Below the pieces are notes generated by a model. It was not told where the DNA came from and did no database searches. It saw nothing but the letters and a program-made list of their open reading frames with translations. From positions 145,484,997 to 145,548,996 of the forward strand of contig JAUPFV010000003.1 in the NCBI GenBank assembly GCA_036936605.1: 64,000 nucleotides of DNA, written 5' to 3'. Below, piece by piece: positions 11,726 through 22,401 of this stretch (position 1 is the stretch's first letter; each line of letters begins with the position of its first letter). The DNA comes from Limnanthes douglasii subsp. nivea (lineage: Eukaryota > Streptophyta > Magnoliopsida > Brassicales > Limnanthaceae). A program made the position numbers and the translations under genes.

Positions 11726-12082
11726 ATTTTATTATTAAATTACTATGCAATTATCAAAATGGCTCAAGCACAGAACATATACGAAGGAAAAATTTAAATG
11801 AAACACAGGATTTAACGTGGTTCGACAATTATCTACGTCTACGGGCGCCGCCAGAGAAAAGAGTTTCACTATGATAGAAAAGGTTACAGATTTCAGATTG
11901 TGTTTTGTGTCGCCCTAGTAATCTATTTATATGGAATTAATAGACTTACTAGACAACGGGCCTAATGGGCTCATACCACAAGACTAACTCAAGTGATTGC
12001 ACAATATCACTATCACAGACACAAATCTGTACTGTCGGACACAGTACACTGTCAAGGGGCACTATTCGACTCATTTACAACA
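11726..12082 (-). repeat. Copia LTR of a second family, inside the compound element
   Basis: Its minus-strand start TGTTGTAAATGAG lies next to the PPT (minus AAGGGGAAGATT, plus 12083-12094). It holds the common copia LTR phrase AACGTGGTTCGACAATT and a GTGAAACTC stretch. It is unlike the TRIM LTRs. The far end is not sharply defined; I place it at the PBS at 11725. A diverged relative sits at 26725-26830. Confidence 0.7.
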
Positions 12083-12168
12083 AATCTTCCCCTTGAGGTG
12101 AATATCCTTTCTTCACTATCAACAAAGAACCCTCTCTTCTTCTAACTCACCAAATTCTCTTAAGGCAT

Positions 12169-13050
12169 TCACTCTATACTGCGAACACCGATCCAATTTA
12201 GGCACTCTCTAAACTTTCGAACTGATACTGCCTTGGTCATTATATCTGCTGGATTATCGTGTATAGACACTTTCTTCACATCAACAATTCCCTTTGATAT
12301 TATATCACGAATAAAATGATACCTGACATCTATGTGATTTGTACGCTCATGGTACATCTGGTTCCCTGTAAGGTGTATGGCGCTTTGACTGTCACAAAAC
12401 ACTTTTGTAGTAGTCCTATCCAAGCCCAAATCAGCCACCAAACCTTGCAACCATATTGCCTCTTTAACTGCTTCTGTTACCGCCATGTACTCTGCCTCTG
12501 TTGTAGACAAAGCTACAGTAGCTTGCAACTGTGCTTTCCAACTGATCGCACTCCCAGCTAGAGTAAATACACATCCTGTCAGCGATCTTCTTTTATCAAT
12601 ATCACCTGCAAAATCAGAATCAACTAAACCAACCAATGATCCTGCAACATCATTCAGCGATTCACCAATATCGGACTTGTTAAAATTTAAGCCAACATTC
12701 ACAGTATTCTTTTGAAGAGATTCAATATATTTCCCCATAGCACCAATCCATCGATCGATCTCTGAACTCACTATAGCCTCTCTATAGCTACTAGGTTCCT
12801 GCATCTCAACTTCTTCTGCAACTGACAGAGCATATGCAACTAGATTCGCATACCTTTTTGGAAGTCTAATATCTATTCTTTCTTTGCCCAATGCTATGCT
12901 ATAAGGTTGTTGTTCTGGTTCAGGCACATCATCGTCACTATCATCTGATGCTGATGCTTCACCTTCTGATTCTGGATCCACCTCAGAACCACTTGAATTA
13001 TTGGACCTGCTAAGAACTGATTCTACTTCAAGCTCCACCTGTTTACTCAC
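12169..13050 (-). pseudogene. Copia pol C-terminal ORF: RNase H with RT deleted
   Basis: A 293-aa ORF. It starts with the acidic integrase-RT linker ([17 protein letters not shown]), reaches the beginning of RT ([14 protein letters not shown]), then jumps in frame to TVNVGLNF and the RNase H domain ([44 protein letters not shown]). The catalytic RT core with its YVDD box is missing, and the deletion point is near 12703-12708. RNase H keeps its D, E and D residues. The element cannot make its own RT. Confidence 0.85.
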
Positions 13051-13056
13051 AACCGA

Positions 13057-14393
13057 TCATGATTCGACCATTTCTCCTACTTCCTTCTGACTGTCTATAG
13101 AAGAAAACTCATTAAAAGTAACGTCCCTACTGATGAGAAAACCTGGAGATTTTGGAGAGGTACACCATAACCTATATCCCTTCACTCCAGTAGCATATCC
13201 TAGAAATATGAACCTCTTTGCCCTCGACTCAAGCTTACCATCTCTCACATGAGCATACGCAGGACAACCGAACACCCTCAAATGTTTATAATCAGTCGAC
13301 GATCCAGACCAAATCTCAAAAGAAGTTTTACAATCAATAGTCGTTGATGGAGACCGATTCACCAAGTAACGCGCTGTATTGATAGCTTAAGCCCAAAAAT
13401 CATTTCCCACACCGGAATGCAAGAGAATACTTTGTGCCTTGTCACAAAGCGTTTTGTTCATTCTTTCTGCGACTCCATTCTGTTGTGGTGTTCTAGAACA
13501 AGTGCAATGGCGCACTATTTCGTCAGCTTCGCAGAACTCGTTGAACTCACGACTGCAATATTCTAACCCATTATCTATCCTAAGACGTTTGATTTTTCTT
13601 CATGTTTACTTCTCAATCATCGTCTTCCATTTGACAAAGTTTAAATATGCCTCATCTTTCGTTATCAGAAAGTAGACCCACACCATCCTTGAATAATCGT
13701 CAATCAAACTCATGTAGTATCTGGCTCCGCTCTTGGATAGAATTCTGTTTGGACCCCAAAGATCTGAGTGAATGTAGTCCACTGTCCCTTTAGTCTTTCT
13801 TACAGCCGATTTGCTGAATTTGACTCTAGTTTGTTTACCAAACACACAGTGCTCACAAAATCCCAATGATTCTTCTTTATACCCTTTCAACAAATCTCTC
13901 TTTCCCAAAACAGCTAATCCTCTGTCACTCATGTGACCAAGACGCTAATACCAAATTTATTTTGATCCTGCCTACTTTAGCTATTACTCCCTGATGATGC
14001 TACTGCAGCATCGCCCATAACAACACTCCCCTGGAGAATGTAAAGACCCTTCTGCAAACTGCCTTTCATGCATACCATTGAGCCTTTTGTCACTTTGATT
14101 ACACCATTTTCTGGACGATACTTGTAACCCCGAGAGTCTAGAGTCCCAAGAGAAATTAGGTTTCTTTTTAACCCAGGAACATGCCAGCATATCAAGATTC
14201 TAACAACCCCGTCAAACATTCTGATTCTGACGTTACCAATACCACCAACAGTCAACGAATGATTGTTCCCTAAATAGACAGTTCCCTGCATTGGCTTGTA
14301 CGTATCAAACCACTGCTTGAACTGACACATGTGATATGTAGCACCAGTATCGAGTACCCAATAGTTTTTCCCAAAGTCTGAACTCACGGACAA
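13057..14393 (-). pseudogene. Copia protease-integrase part (broken)
   Basis: Protease active site WVLDTGATYHM near 14350 keeps the D-T-G-A motif. Integrase follows: RLGHMSDRG, then CEHCVFGKQ of the HHCC zinc finger near 13840-13860, IHSDLWGP with the first catalytic Asp near 13770, and FEIWSGSSTDYKHLRVFGCPAYAHV near the C-terminal part at 13260-13340. Stops at about 13980, 13935 and 13605 and a frame change near 13366 break it. It follows gag as in the copia order gag-PR-IN-RT-RH. Confidence 0.85.
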
Positions 14394-14396
14394 TAC

Positions 14397-15218
14397 ATCT
14401 CATTTACCACTATTTTCACTATCGTCGGAATCGTTCACACCTTCAACAATGTTTGCTGCATTTTCCTTTTGATTTCCCTTCTTACCATTCAGTTTCGGAC
14501 AATCTCTCTTATAATGACCCTGCTCACCGCATTCATAACAGTTTGAGTGCTTCACCCTTGACTTGGACCTCCAGTTCTTCCTTCTTAAAGACCTCGCTTT
14601 GCTTCTAGATTTTCCCCTAGTCATAAGACCTTCCCCTTCAGCTTGATTGTCTTGCTGTAACTGTCTCATCTCCTTTGATTTCACTGCCCCTTTGACATCT
14701 GCTAGCGATAACTTATCCTTACCATACATAATGGTATCTAAGAAGTTTTCATAGGGAGATGGTCACGATCTCAATACAAACAAAGCTTGATCCTCATCCT
14801 CAATATTGATATATATGTTCTCCAAGTCCATTATAATTGATTTGAAATTATCTAAGTGCTCTTGTATGGACATACTTTCTTTCAATCTGCAATCATACAA
14901 ATGCTTCTTCAAGTATAATCGGTTTACTACTGATTTTTCTGAGTAAAGCTCTCCTAGCTTTTTCCATGCGCAGGCAGCAGTCTTCTCACCACTAATCTCG
15001 CGAAGCACATTGTCTTTGACACTTATTGAAATCCAGCACAAAGCCTTTTCTTGAAGATCTTGTTTCTCCTCTTCTTTCATCTTTTCTGGTAACTTATTCT
15101 CCACAGCCTTCCACCGCCCTTGCAGTACCAATGAAGATTTCAGTTTAATCTTCCACAACGCAAAGCTGGATCCCCCATCAAATTTTTCAATCACGTATTT
15201 TGTTGCTGTAAACGCCAT
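14397..15218 (-). pseudogene. Copia gag with zinc knuckle
   Basis: Begins MAFTATKYVIEKFDGGSSF, the usual start of Tnt1-like copia gag, 43 bp after the PBS. Continues with the UBN2 gag core (ALCWISISVKDNV, YLKKHLYDCRLKESMS, EHLDNFKSIIMDLENI) and ends with the CX2CX4HX4C knuckle CYECGEQGHYKRDC near 14535. Broken by a stop and a small shift near 14763-14729. The ATG at 15218 is preferred to longer readings because those would run into the PBS and LTR. Confidence 0.85.
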
Positions 15219-15260
15219 TGTGAAAAACCCTAATTGCAAAAGCCCTAATTTCACCACGTG

Positions 15261-15272
15261 GCTCTGATACCA
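15261..15272 (-). other. Primer-binding site (initiator-Met tRNA) of the copia part
   Basis: Minus strand reads TGGTATCAGAGC, complementary to the 3' end of plant initiator methionine tRNA. It lies 2 bp from the TRIM LTR at 15275, with the same spacing as at 15929-15940. Confidence 0.85.
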
Positions 15273-15274
15273 CG

Positions 15275-15513
15275 TGTTTGGGAATATGGGGGTCCGGTCC
15301 GCATATTTTGCCTCCGTATATAAGTAAGAACACAAACGATCTCAACACTAGTATGATATTGTCCGCTTTGGCACCCGAAGGCCCTCACGGCTTTGCATTT
15401 GATCCACTACCAAAAGGCCTCATACTAGTTGAGTTATGTTCTTACTTATATACCGCTAATCCTTCCCATGTTTAACCGATGTGGGATGTGGGACTTTGGT
15501 CGTCATCCTAACA
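15275..15513 (-). repeat. TRIM LTR (middle)
   Basis: Bounded TG...CA on the minus strand. Shares its body with the LTRs at 11166 and 15943, but lacks the extra GTGTTGTGAAT segment at the left edge. It is used twice: as 3' LTR of the TRIM on its right and as 5' LTR of the copia internal region on its left. Confidence 0.85.
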
Positions 15514-15942
15514 AATCCTCCTCTCGAACAAAGTACCACTTAGCCTCCTCTCAATTGACTTTCATTCGCTCACTCTAATCAGAGATTGCTCCATCTGAGC
15601 AATAGAGCTTTTTACAGCGGATCTATCTACTCACTCGACCATCCTGCGCTTGTTCCTTAGCTCCACTATCCACTCCAATCAAGTACCACCACTAGATGAA
15701 TCGTGGACACTCTAGCTCCACTATCCACTCCAATCAAGTACCACCGCTTCATCAGTCATGGACGCTCTAGCTCCACTATCCACTCCAATCAAGTACTACC
15801 GCTTGAAGAGTCATGGACGCTTCGAACTAGGATGTATAGAGTAGATCATTCACCTTTAGCATGACTATTGGTTCATCATGTTCGACCTCCGAGAATATTA
15901 CCACCATCGCGTTCCGTCTTGGCCTGACGCTCTGATACCACG
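15514..15942 (-). mobile_element. TRIM internal region with PBS (copy 2)
   Basis: About 430 bp between two TRIM LTRs; PBS at 15929-15940 and a purine tract next to 15513. No gag or pol. Matches copy 1 apart from an expanded 55-bp repeat. With LTRs of about 240-250 bp this fits the TRIM class of miniature LTR elements. The micro-ORF is at 15827-15907. Confidence 0.8.
15661..15825. repeat. 55-bp tandem repeat x 3 in the TRIM internal region
   Basis: Units start at 15661, 15716 and 15771, each with CTCCACTATCCACTCCAATC and an AGTA(C)CACCRCT stretch. The other TRIM internal copy at 11.4-11.7 kb has a single unit, so the expansion is copy-specific. Confidence 0.9.
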
Positions 15943-16195
15943 TGTTGGGAATATGGGTGTTGTGAATATGGGGTTCCGGTCCGCATATTCCGCCTCCGTA
16001 TATAAGTAAGAACACAACCGATCTCAACACTAGTATGATATTATCCGCTTTGGCACCCGAAGGTCCTCGCGGCTTTGCATTTGGTCCACTACACAAAGGT
16101 CTCATACTAGTTGAGGTATGTTCTTACTTATATACCACTGATATTTCCCATGTTTAACCGATGTGGGATGTGGGACTTTGGTCGCCAGCCTAACA
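15943..16195 (-). repeat. TRIM LTR (outer 5' LTR)
   Basis: Bounded by the PBS spacing CG on its left and the CATTC target duplication on its right. Contains the paired arms 15998-16039 and 16102-16135, which share an exact 17-nt inverted match GTATATAAGTAAGAACA. Confidence 0.9.
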
Positions 16196-16227
16196 CATTC
16201 ATTGTTTGATGTTTCATATGTAAAAGT

Positions 16228-16910
16228 TGTGAAACCTTAAACATTGTTATGGAAGTGCACAGCTAATTTTAAGCGGTGAAAATGGCAGACTTGGCCGAGT
16301 GGTGTTTGACATTGGAAGCTCTTATATTTATTTCCCAAAAGAGGCGTATTCAGATTTGGTTGCTTTTGTAAGTATTATTATGTTTAAGACATTAAGTATA
16401 AGAAAAATGAAGTTTGAGAATGTTAATCATCTTATTGTGCTTACCACTTGTGTCTGCTTGTTGATGAAGTTTGATAGTGTGTCGACATCTGGACTGGTAC
16501 GTGATTTATCCGATCAAGCATTGCCCATTTGTTGGCAGGCTCATTTTCTAGTTAACTACCTTTTGTGATTCTTGTAGTTGATATTTATGAGACTGGAAAC
16601 CATTATGTTTTGTTGGCAGACAAAAATTTATGAACAATTTTAGACTAAGTCGATTTTTAAAACAATAACCCTTCAATTTGAGAGCAATTGGTGGTTATCG
16701 CTCGAAAGCTTCAAATTACTCATGAAGGTTACTTAATTATTAATGTGAGGAACTTCCAACTCTTTATCATGGATTTATTATGAAAGATAGTGTTTGTGTA
16801 ATTGCCGATAACGTCATCTGATTGAAATTGTAACTCATATCCTATTGTGTAGAAAAAGGGCAATTTTTGTTTAGATATTCATGATGGAAGCAAAGTCCAT
16901 GATGGTTTAC
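16228..16910 (+). pseudogene. Aspartic protease (pepsin-like, A1) gene fragment
   Basis: Three exon-like blocks in the right order match plant A1 aspartic proteases. 16250-16370 reads LILSGENGRLGRVVFDIGSS, then YIYFPKEAYSDLVAF, ending at GTAAGT; this is the second active-site region, where D-[ST]-G is normal and here is D-I-G. About 16490-16550 reads LVRDLSDQALPICWQA. About 16700-16745 reads LARKLQITHEGYLIIN before a GTGAGG donor, and 16857-16905 reads GNFCLDIHDGSKVHDG. The first Asp region and the C-terminal end are absent. The active-site T-to-I change and missing ends indicate a pseudogene. The compound LTR element ends 32 bp upstream. Confidence 0.75.
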
Positions 16911-18273
16911 TGTTATATTTGGAGGTATGAATAAAACTTTTGACAACAAAATGACTCATAAATCAGTTCTTGTTCTCTTTTCTCCTGCTAAAAGAAGTGT
17001 GATTGTTGCGGTTGACATGATGAATGACTTTCTCTCGTTGCCTTTGAAAGATTTATGATCTATATAGTTTCCTTAAAGTAATTGTAATTTCATATGTTTT
17101 GTGTCTGTTTCCTATCTTTTTGGGTATCATGTACCTGCTACCATGATATATGTTAATGGTATTACAGGTTCATTAAATTCCGACTTATCTCTTTGACTAC
17201 CAGGTATCCACTACCCGAGTATATGGAGCAATGTTCCCTTTAAGATAATATATCATGTTCACACAGATTTGAGTGTGAGATTCCAAAGTCATCGGAGGAG
17301 GTAAGATTTTGTAGATGATCTTGTATTTTACACTTTTGTGGACAAAATGACGCAGTTCATGGCTATAAGGGTATTAGATAACCTATTACATGGTATGTCA
17401 TTGAATCAAATGTTATACGAATCATATGGCTATTGAGATTGAAACAAAATAATATTTGGTTGATTTATTTTGATGGTGCAATTCAAGGTACTTCAACCTA
17501 CATGTTATTTACAGTTTCTTAATTATTGTGATTGTTGATTGTTGAGTGTTTTTAGCATTGTTTGTTATATATGGCCAACAAGAGTATTCCATTACTAATT
17601 TAAGTTATAAGTTTGAATTAGGGTAAAATTTTAGATTGTAGAGTTGTAAACATTTGATATAAAAAAACTAATGAAAAAAATGAATCTTTGTTTGATATAG
17701 TACTGATTAGAATATCATTGTGCTTTTATATTTGAAATTGTTATTGGTTAAGTGTCTACTGTTTTATCTAGGTTCATTAGATAACTCAAAATTATCTTAT
17801 TTGATTTAGTTGCATTATTTCCTTTTAGTTTTTTATTAACACATAATTGTTTACAACTGAATTTGTATTGTTAAATGAGTTCTAATCTACAAGTTGTTGA
17901 TATCATCTCTTTCATTTGAAATATTATATGGTAGTTGAGTTATTGTTGGCTACCTTAACTACTACTGGATTGTAATTTTTTTTGCTATGTTTAAATTTTG
18001 ATGTAATGGCTTTGTTTGCATATTTTCAGGAATTTCCAGGGCCACATTTATTGATTAAAAGCAAAGTATTACGAAATATAGTGAAGTTTTATTACTAAGA
18101 ATTATTCATGTATAGGATATAACAATTAATATATAAGCATGTTTAATTATGTTTTATCAAGTAACCAAACACAAGTACTAATAGTTTATTTTGGTTTGTT
18201 TGTATAATTGTGGCATTATTATTTTTTCTTGTACCGCATATTATTGATGTAGTTTTTATTTGGTAAAACTATA
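16911..18273. other. Intergenic, AT-rich; possible intron remains
   Basis: No coding signal I can support. It may include decayed introns and exons of the aspartic-protease fragment upstream. At about 17960 there is TACTACTGGATTGTAA, weakly like the CACTA terminus seen at 22812. Confidence 0.4.
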
Positions 18274-18309
18274 TGTTAGAATATTCAGTGTATTCAGTAT
18301 ATTTTATAT

Positions 18310-21300
18310 TTTGGAATGGTTTTGGCTGCTAAATATTATGCACAGAGGTTTAAATTACGATCCAAATAGAAAGAAGATAAATCCAAGTTGTATTGCACTC
18401 ATTGTGGGATGAAGAAACACACTAAAGAGATATGTTTCCAACTGGTTGGCTATCCAGAATGGTGGGAGGACGGTCATAAGGAGAAAAATAACCAGCGTTT
18501 CAGATCTAATGTCAAACGGGCTTCGGCTACAAGTGACGGTGGAGATCCGACTAAAAATGAGCAAGGAAGTGGCACTGGTTTTGGAGGAATGGCGGCGAAC
18601 TTCTATGAAAAACTTGGAGGTAAAGGGTTTGAGAAATCAATGAATTGGATCTTTGATTGTGGGGCTACGGACACCATGTCTTATGATCCTAAAGACTTTG
18701 GTGACATGTCATCTCCAAAGAAGTCCCATACTGAGACTGCTAGTGGAGAAATTTGTGAAGTCAAAGGGGGAGGTTCAATTATTTTTTCGGAAAAAATGGA
18801 AATTAAAAACTACCTCTAAATTCCTTCCCTAACCTTAAAGTTATTATCTATTAGTCAAGTGACAAAACAACTCAACTGTATGGTTCTTATGTATCCATTT
18901 TTTTGCATTTTACAGGACATTCGTACGAAAGAGATCATTGGGCGTGGTACTGAACAAGGAGGTCTCTATTATGTTGATGAGTGACAAAACTTGGAGGTAA
19001 AGGGTTTGAGAAATCAATGAATTGGATCTTTGATTGTGGGGCTACGGACACCATGTCTTATGATCCTAAAGACTTTGGTGACATGTCATCTCCAAAGAAG
19101 TCCCATATTGAGACTGCTAGTGGAGAAATTTGTGAAGTCAAATGGGGAGGTTCAATTATTTTTTCGGAAAAAATGGAAATTAAAAACTACCTCTAAATTC
19201 CTTCACTATCCTTAAAGTTATTATCTATTAGTCAAGTGACAAAACAACTCAACTGTGTGGTTCTTATGTATCCATTTTTTTGCATTTTACAGGACATTCG
19301 TACGAAGGAGATCATTGGGCGTGGTACTGAACAATGAGGTCTCTATTATGTTGATGAGGTAGTTCATAAGGGACATGACATGCTTGCTCACGGAACAACC
19401 GAAAGGCAACTTTGGTTATGGCACCGGCGACTTGGTCATCCTTCTTTTAGTTATCTTAAAAGTTTGTTTCCTAGTCTCATTTAATCAAAGTAATACTAGA
19501 GTTGGTTATGTTTTTTTGCTAATCCATTCTGATGTTTGGGGTCCAGCACCAAATTCCACCTACAATCAAATCAGATACTTTGTTTTGTTTGTGGATGATT
19601 TCTCAAGAATGACTTGGATATACTTCATGAAACATAAATCGGAAGTACCAGAAATATTGTTTTGTTTTTACAAAATGATTTTGACTCAATTTGAAAAAAA
19701 AATACAGATTCTCCGTTCTGATAATAGAAAAAAGAGTTTGTCAACCAAACAATGCATAATTTTTTCAAAACAAATGGTCTTATCCATCAAACTACTTGTC
19801 CAAACACACCTCAACAAAATGGTACTTCAGAATGAAAAAACTTGTGCTATTATGATTGAATCTAGAGTTCCTCATTCTCTTTGGCCAGAAGCTCTTGCTA
19901 CAGCCACGTATCTTACAAATCGTCTACCAACCTGATGTCTAGGAAATAAAACTCCATTACAAGTGCTTGCCACCCAAGTTACAATTCTATCTGATATGAC
20001 CTTACCACCTCGTGTCTTTGGTTGTTCGATATTTGTTCATATCTCTAAAACTAGTCGAAACAAACTTAATCCGTGAGCTGAAAAGTGTGTATTCATTGGT
20101 TATGGTGTCTATCAAATGGGTTATCGGTGTTACAATCCGGTTACTCGTCGAATCCATGTCACCATGGATTGTGACTTCTTAGAATCCGATTATTTTTTTG
20201 ACCACCAATCTCGTGCTCAGGGGGAGAAAGTAAGTGAATCACTTGAATGGTTGCTATATGAAAGTTACTTTGAGGATGTGCCGACAGAGTCGGTAGATGG
20301 CGCCACCGAACACGCCTCTTCCAACATAAAGGAGACTGACGAGGCAGTTCTTACCACCAATGATTCTCTCGAAGACAATGTCCAACAAGAAATAAATGTC
20401 ATGGATACTACCAGCAAATCAGCCGAAGAAAATGTCCATCAAGAGGTAAACAATTTACAATGTCATAATTCACAAAATACTACTGACCATGACATTTTAG
20501 GAAGTTCATTTGTTGAAACTCAAACTCTGGTTCTTCCCCTAAGAAAAAATAGAGGGGTTCCTCCTGACCGGTATTCACCGGAACACGTTCGTCGTGCTTC
20601 TACATATCCGGTAAAAACGGAAAGGAAAGGAATGACGAAGATTGCAAAGGTGTTTTCAGCTACTATTCTCTCTGAACAAATCCCTAAAACAGCTCAAGAA
20701 GCTAAGAAGATGATTGAATGGCATGAGGCAATATATACAGAAATGGAAGCTCTAAAAAGGAATGGTACATGGGAGAATTGTGTGTTACCACAAGGGAAGA
20801 AAGCAGTCGGGTGTAGATGGGTGTTTAATATAAAATATAAATCTGATGGAACCATTGAGCGACACAAGGCAAGATTGGTTGCGAAAGGATATACATAAAC
20901 ATATGGTATAGACTACTCTGAAACGTTCTCTCCGGTTGCAAAGATTGACACTATCAGAGTTTTACTTTCAATAGCCGCGAATAAAGATTGGCCTCTTCAT
21001 CAATTTGATGTAAAGAATGCTTTCTTACATGGAGACTTGGAAGAAGAGGTATATATGGAACCCCCACCAGGGTTCTCTGATGGTTTTCAAGAAAATGAGG
21101 TATGTAAACTGAAAAAAGGCATTATATGGGCTCAAACAGTCTCCTCGTGCTTGGTTTGGGAGATTTACAATGGCAATGAAGCAGTATAGCTACAAACAGA
21201 GTAATGGGGATCATACCTTGTTTTACAAAAAGAGAGGAGAATTAGTCACTTGTCTTATAATATATGTCGACGATATGATTATAACGGGGAATGACGAAGA

Positions 21301-22229
21301 AGAAATTATCTCTCTTAGGAAAAACCTCTTCAAGGAGTTCAAAATGAAAGACCTTGGAAGATTGAAGTATTTCCTAGGAATCGAGGTTCTTAGGTCAAGA
21401 GGAGGGATTTATATCTCCCAACGGAAATATATATTGGATTTTTTAGCTGAAGTTGGGATGGTGGATTGCAAACCAAATGACACTCCTATGGTTGTGAATC
21501 ACAAACTAAATTTTATTGAAGGGGTCAGACCAACGAGTAAAGAAAGGTACTAAAGGTTGGTGGGAAAATTGATTTACCTGGCTCACACTCGACCCGACAT
21601 TACATACGCGGTGGGAGTAGTTAGCCAGTTCATGCATCATCCTTAGGAACACCATATGGAGGCAGTAATGAGGATTATTCGATATCTCAAAGGCACGCCA
21701 GGAAGAGGCATAATTTTTAAGAAAAATGGACACCTTGATGTTGAAGTATTCACAGATGCTGATTGGGGAGGGAATCCTAACGACAAGCGATCAACTGCTG
21801 GCTACTTTACTCTTCTTAGAGGTAACTTGGTGACTTGGAGGAGTAAGAAACAGAAAGTAGTATCACTATCAAGTGCTGAATCGGAATTTAGAGGAATCGT
21901 TAAGGGGATTACGAGATACTTTGGTTAAAGAAGATAATGAAAGAAATCAGATCCCCCCCTTAAGTGTCCAACTCAGTTAATGTGCGATAATAAAGCTGCG
22001 ATTAAGATTTGAGAGAACCCGGTACAGCACGATAGAACAAAGCACGTTGAAATAGATAGGCACTTCATAAAAGAAAAGATTGAAGATGGGACAGTCGAAC
22101 TTCCGTTTGTTATATCTGAAGACCACCTGGCAGACATCCTGACAAAAGCGGTTGCTGCAAGAACATTCGAATCAATTTTATCCAAGTTGGGTATTGGTAA
22201 TCCCACTACACAACTTGAGAGGGAGTGTT
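18310..22229 (+). pseudogene. Copia gag-pol polyprotein, copy A (broken)
   Basis: In order: zinc knuckle CTHCGMKKHTKEIC near 18394; protease site FDCGATDTM (twice, from a tandem duplication); integrase with HSDVWGPAP near 19530 and FVDDFSRMTWIYF near 19590; RT start VGCRWVFNIKYKSDG near 20810, [20 protein letters not shown] near 21005 and YVDDMIITG near 21265; RNase H FTDADWGGNPNDKRSTAGY near 21750 and LSSAESEFRG near 21868. The integrase segment holding the CX2C of the zinc finger, present in copy B, is deleted here. The last codons overlap the LTR start. Several stops break it. Confidence 0.9.
18612..19365 (+). repeat. 377-bp tandem duplication across the copia protease
   Basis: 18612-18988 and 18989-19365 repeat the stretch from LGGKGFEKSMNWIF through the protease site to the start of integrase. 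377 is not a multiple of three, so the second copy is out of frame with the first. Copy B has one unit only. Confidence 0.9.
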
Positions 22230-22401
22230 AGAATATTCAGTGTATTAAGTTTCCTTGTATAGACCTCTAAGTTCTCTATATATTGAGAGCCTTACTTGGG
22301 TTTGCATTATAAAAAACAGTTCAATATAAAAATGAACATTTTCTAATAAACACAAAACCCTAGCCGCCTCATGCGGCTACTTCTCTCTTTGTTATTTAAC
22401 A
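22226..22401 (+). repeat. Copia 3' LTR, copy A (short form, 176 bp)
   Basis: Starts TGTTAGAATATTCAGTG and ends ATTTAACA. Preceded by the purine tract CTTGAGAGGGAG. It is 100 bp shorter than the LTRs of copy B, because it lacks the stretch between two internal copies of the ATATTCAGTG motif. Confidence 0.85.

Larger units (their letters stand above)
11166..16195 (-). mobile_element. Compound TRIM/copia LTR retroelement with one TSD
   Basis: Minus-strand order is TRIM LTR (16195-15943), PBS, TRIM internal, TRIM LTR (15513-15275), PBS, copia gag-pol, PPT, copia LTR (12082 to about 11726), PBS, TRIM internal, TRIM LTR (11409-11166). The block is flanked by the exact 5-bp duplication CATTC (11161-11165 and 16196-16200), as for one integration event. 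The right-hand TRIM pair alone has no matching flanks (CCACG versus CATTC), so it is not an independent insertion. Every LTR is followed by TGGTATCAGAGC, complementary to initiator-Met tRNA. I infer that TRIM and copia RNAs recombined at this shared primer site before or during integration. Confidence 0.75.
18274..22401 (+). mobile_element. Ty1/copia element, copy A, 5'-deleted
   Basis: Same family as the element at 34198-39158. The left end keeps only the first bases of the LTR (TGTTAGAATATTCAGTG at 18274) and then jumps into late gag near 18310, losing most of the 5' LTR, the PBS and N-terminal gag. The 3' LTR is 22226-22401. Flanks CTATA and TTATA are one mismatch from a 5-bp duplication. 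The coding region has many stops and an internal duplication. Confidence 0.85.

Noticed and set aside
15275..16195. Stand-alone complete TRIM insertion
   Set aside because: Its own flanks do not match; the CATTC duplication is shared with 11161-11165, so it is part of a larger unit.
17950..18273. Left terminus of the CACTA element
   Set aside because: TACTACTGGATTG is only weakly similar and the 3-bp flanks do not match; mentioned only as a possibility.
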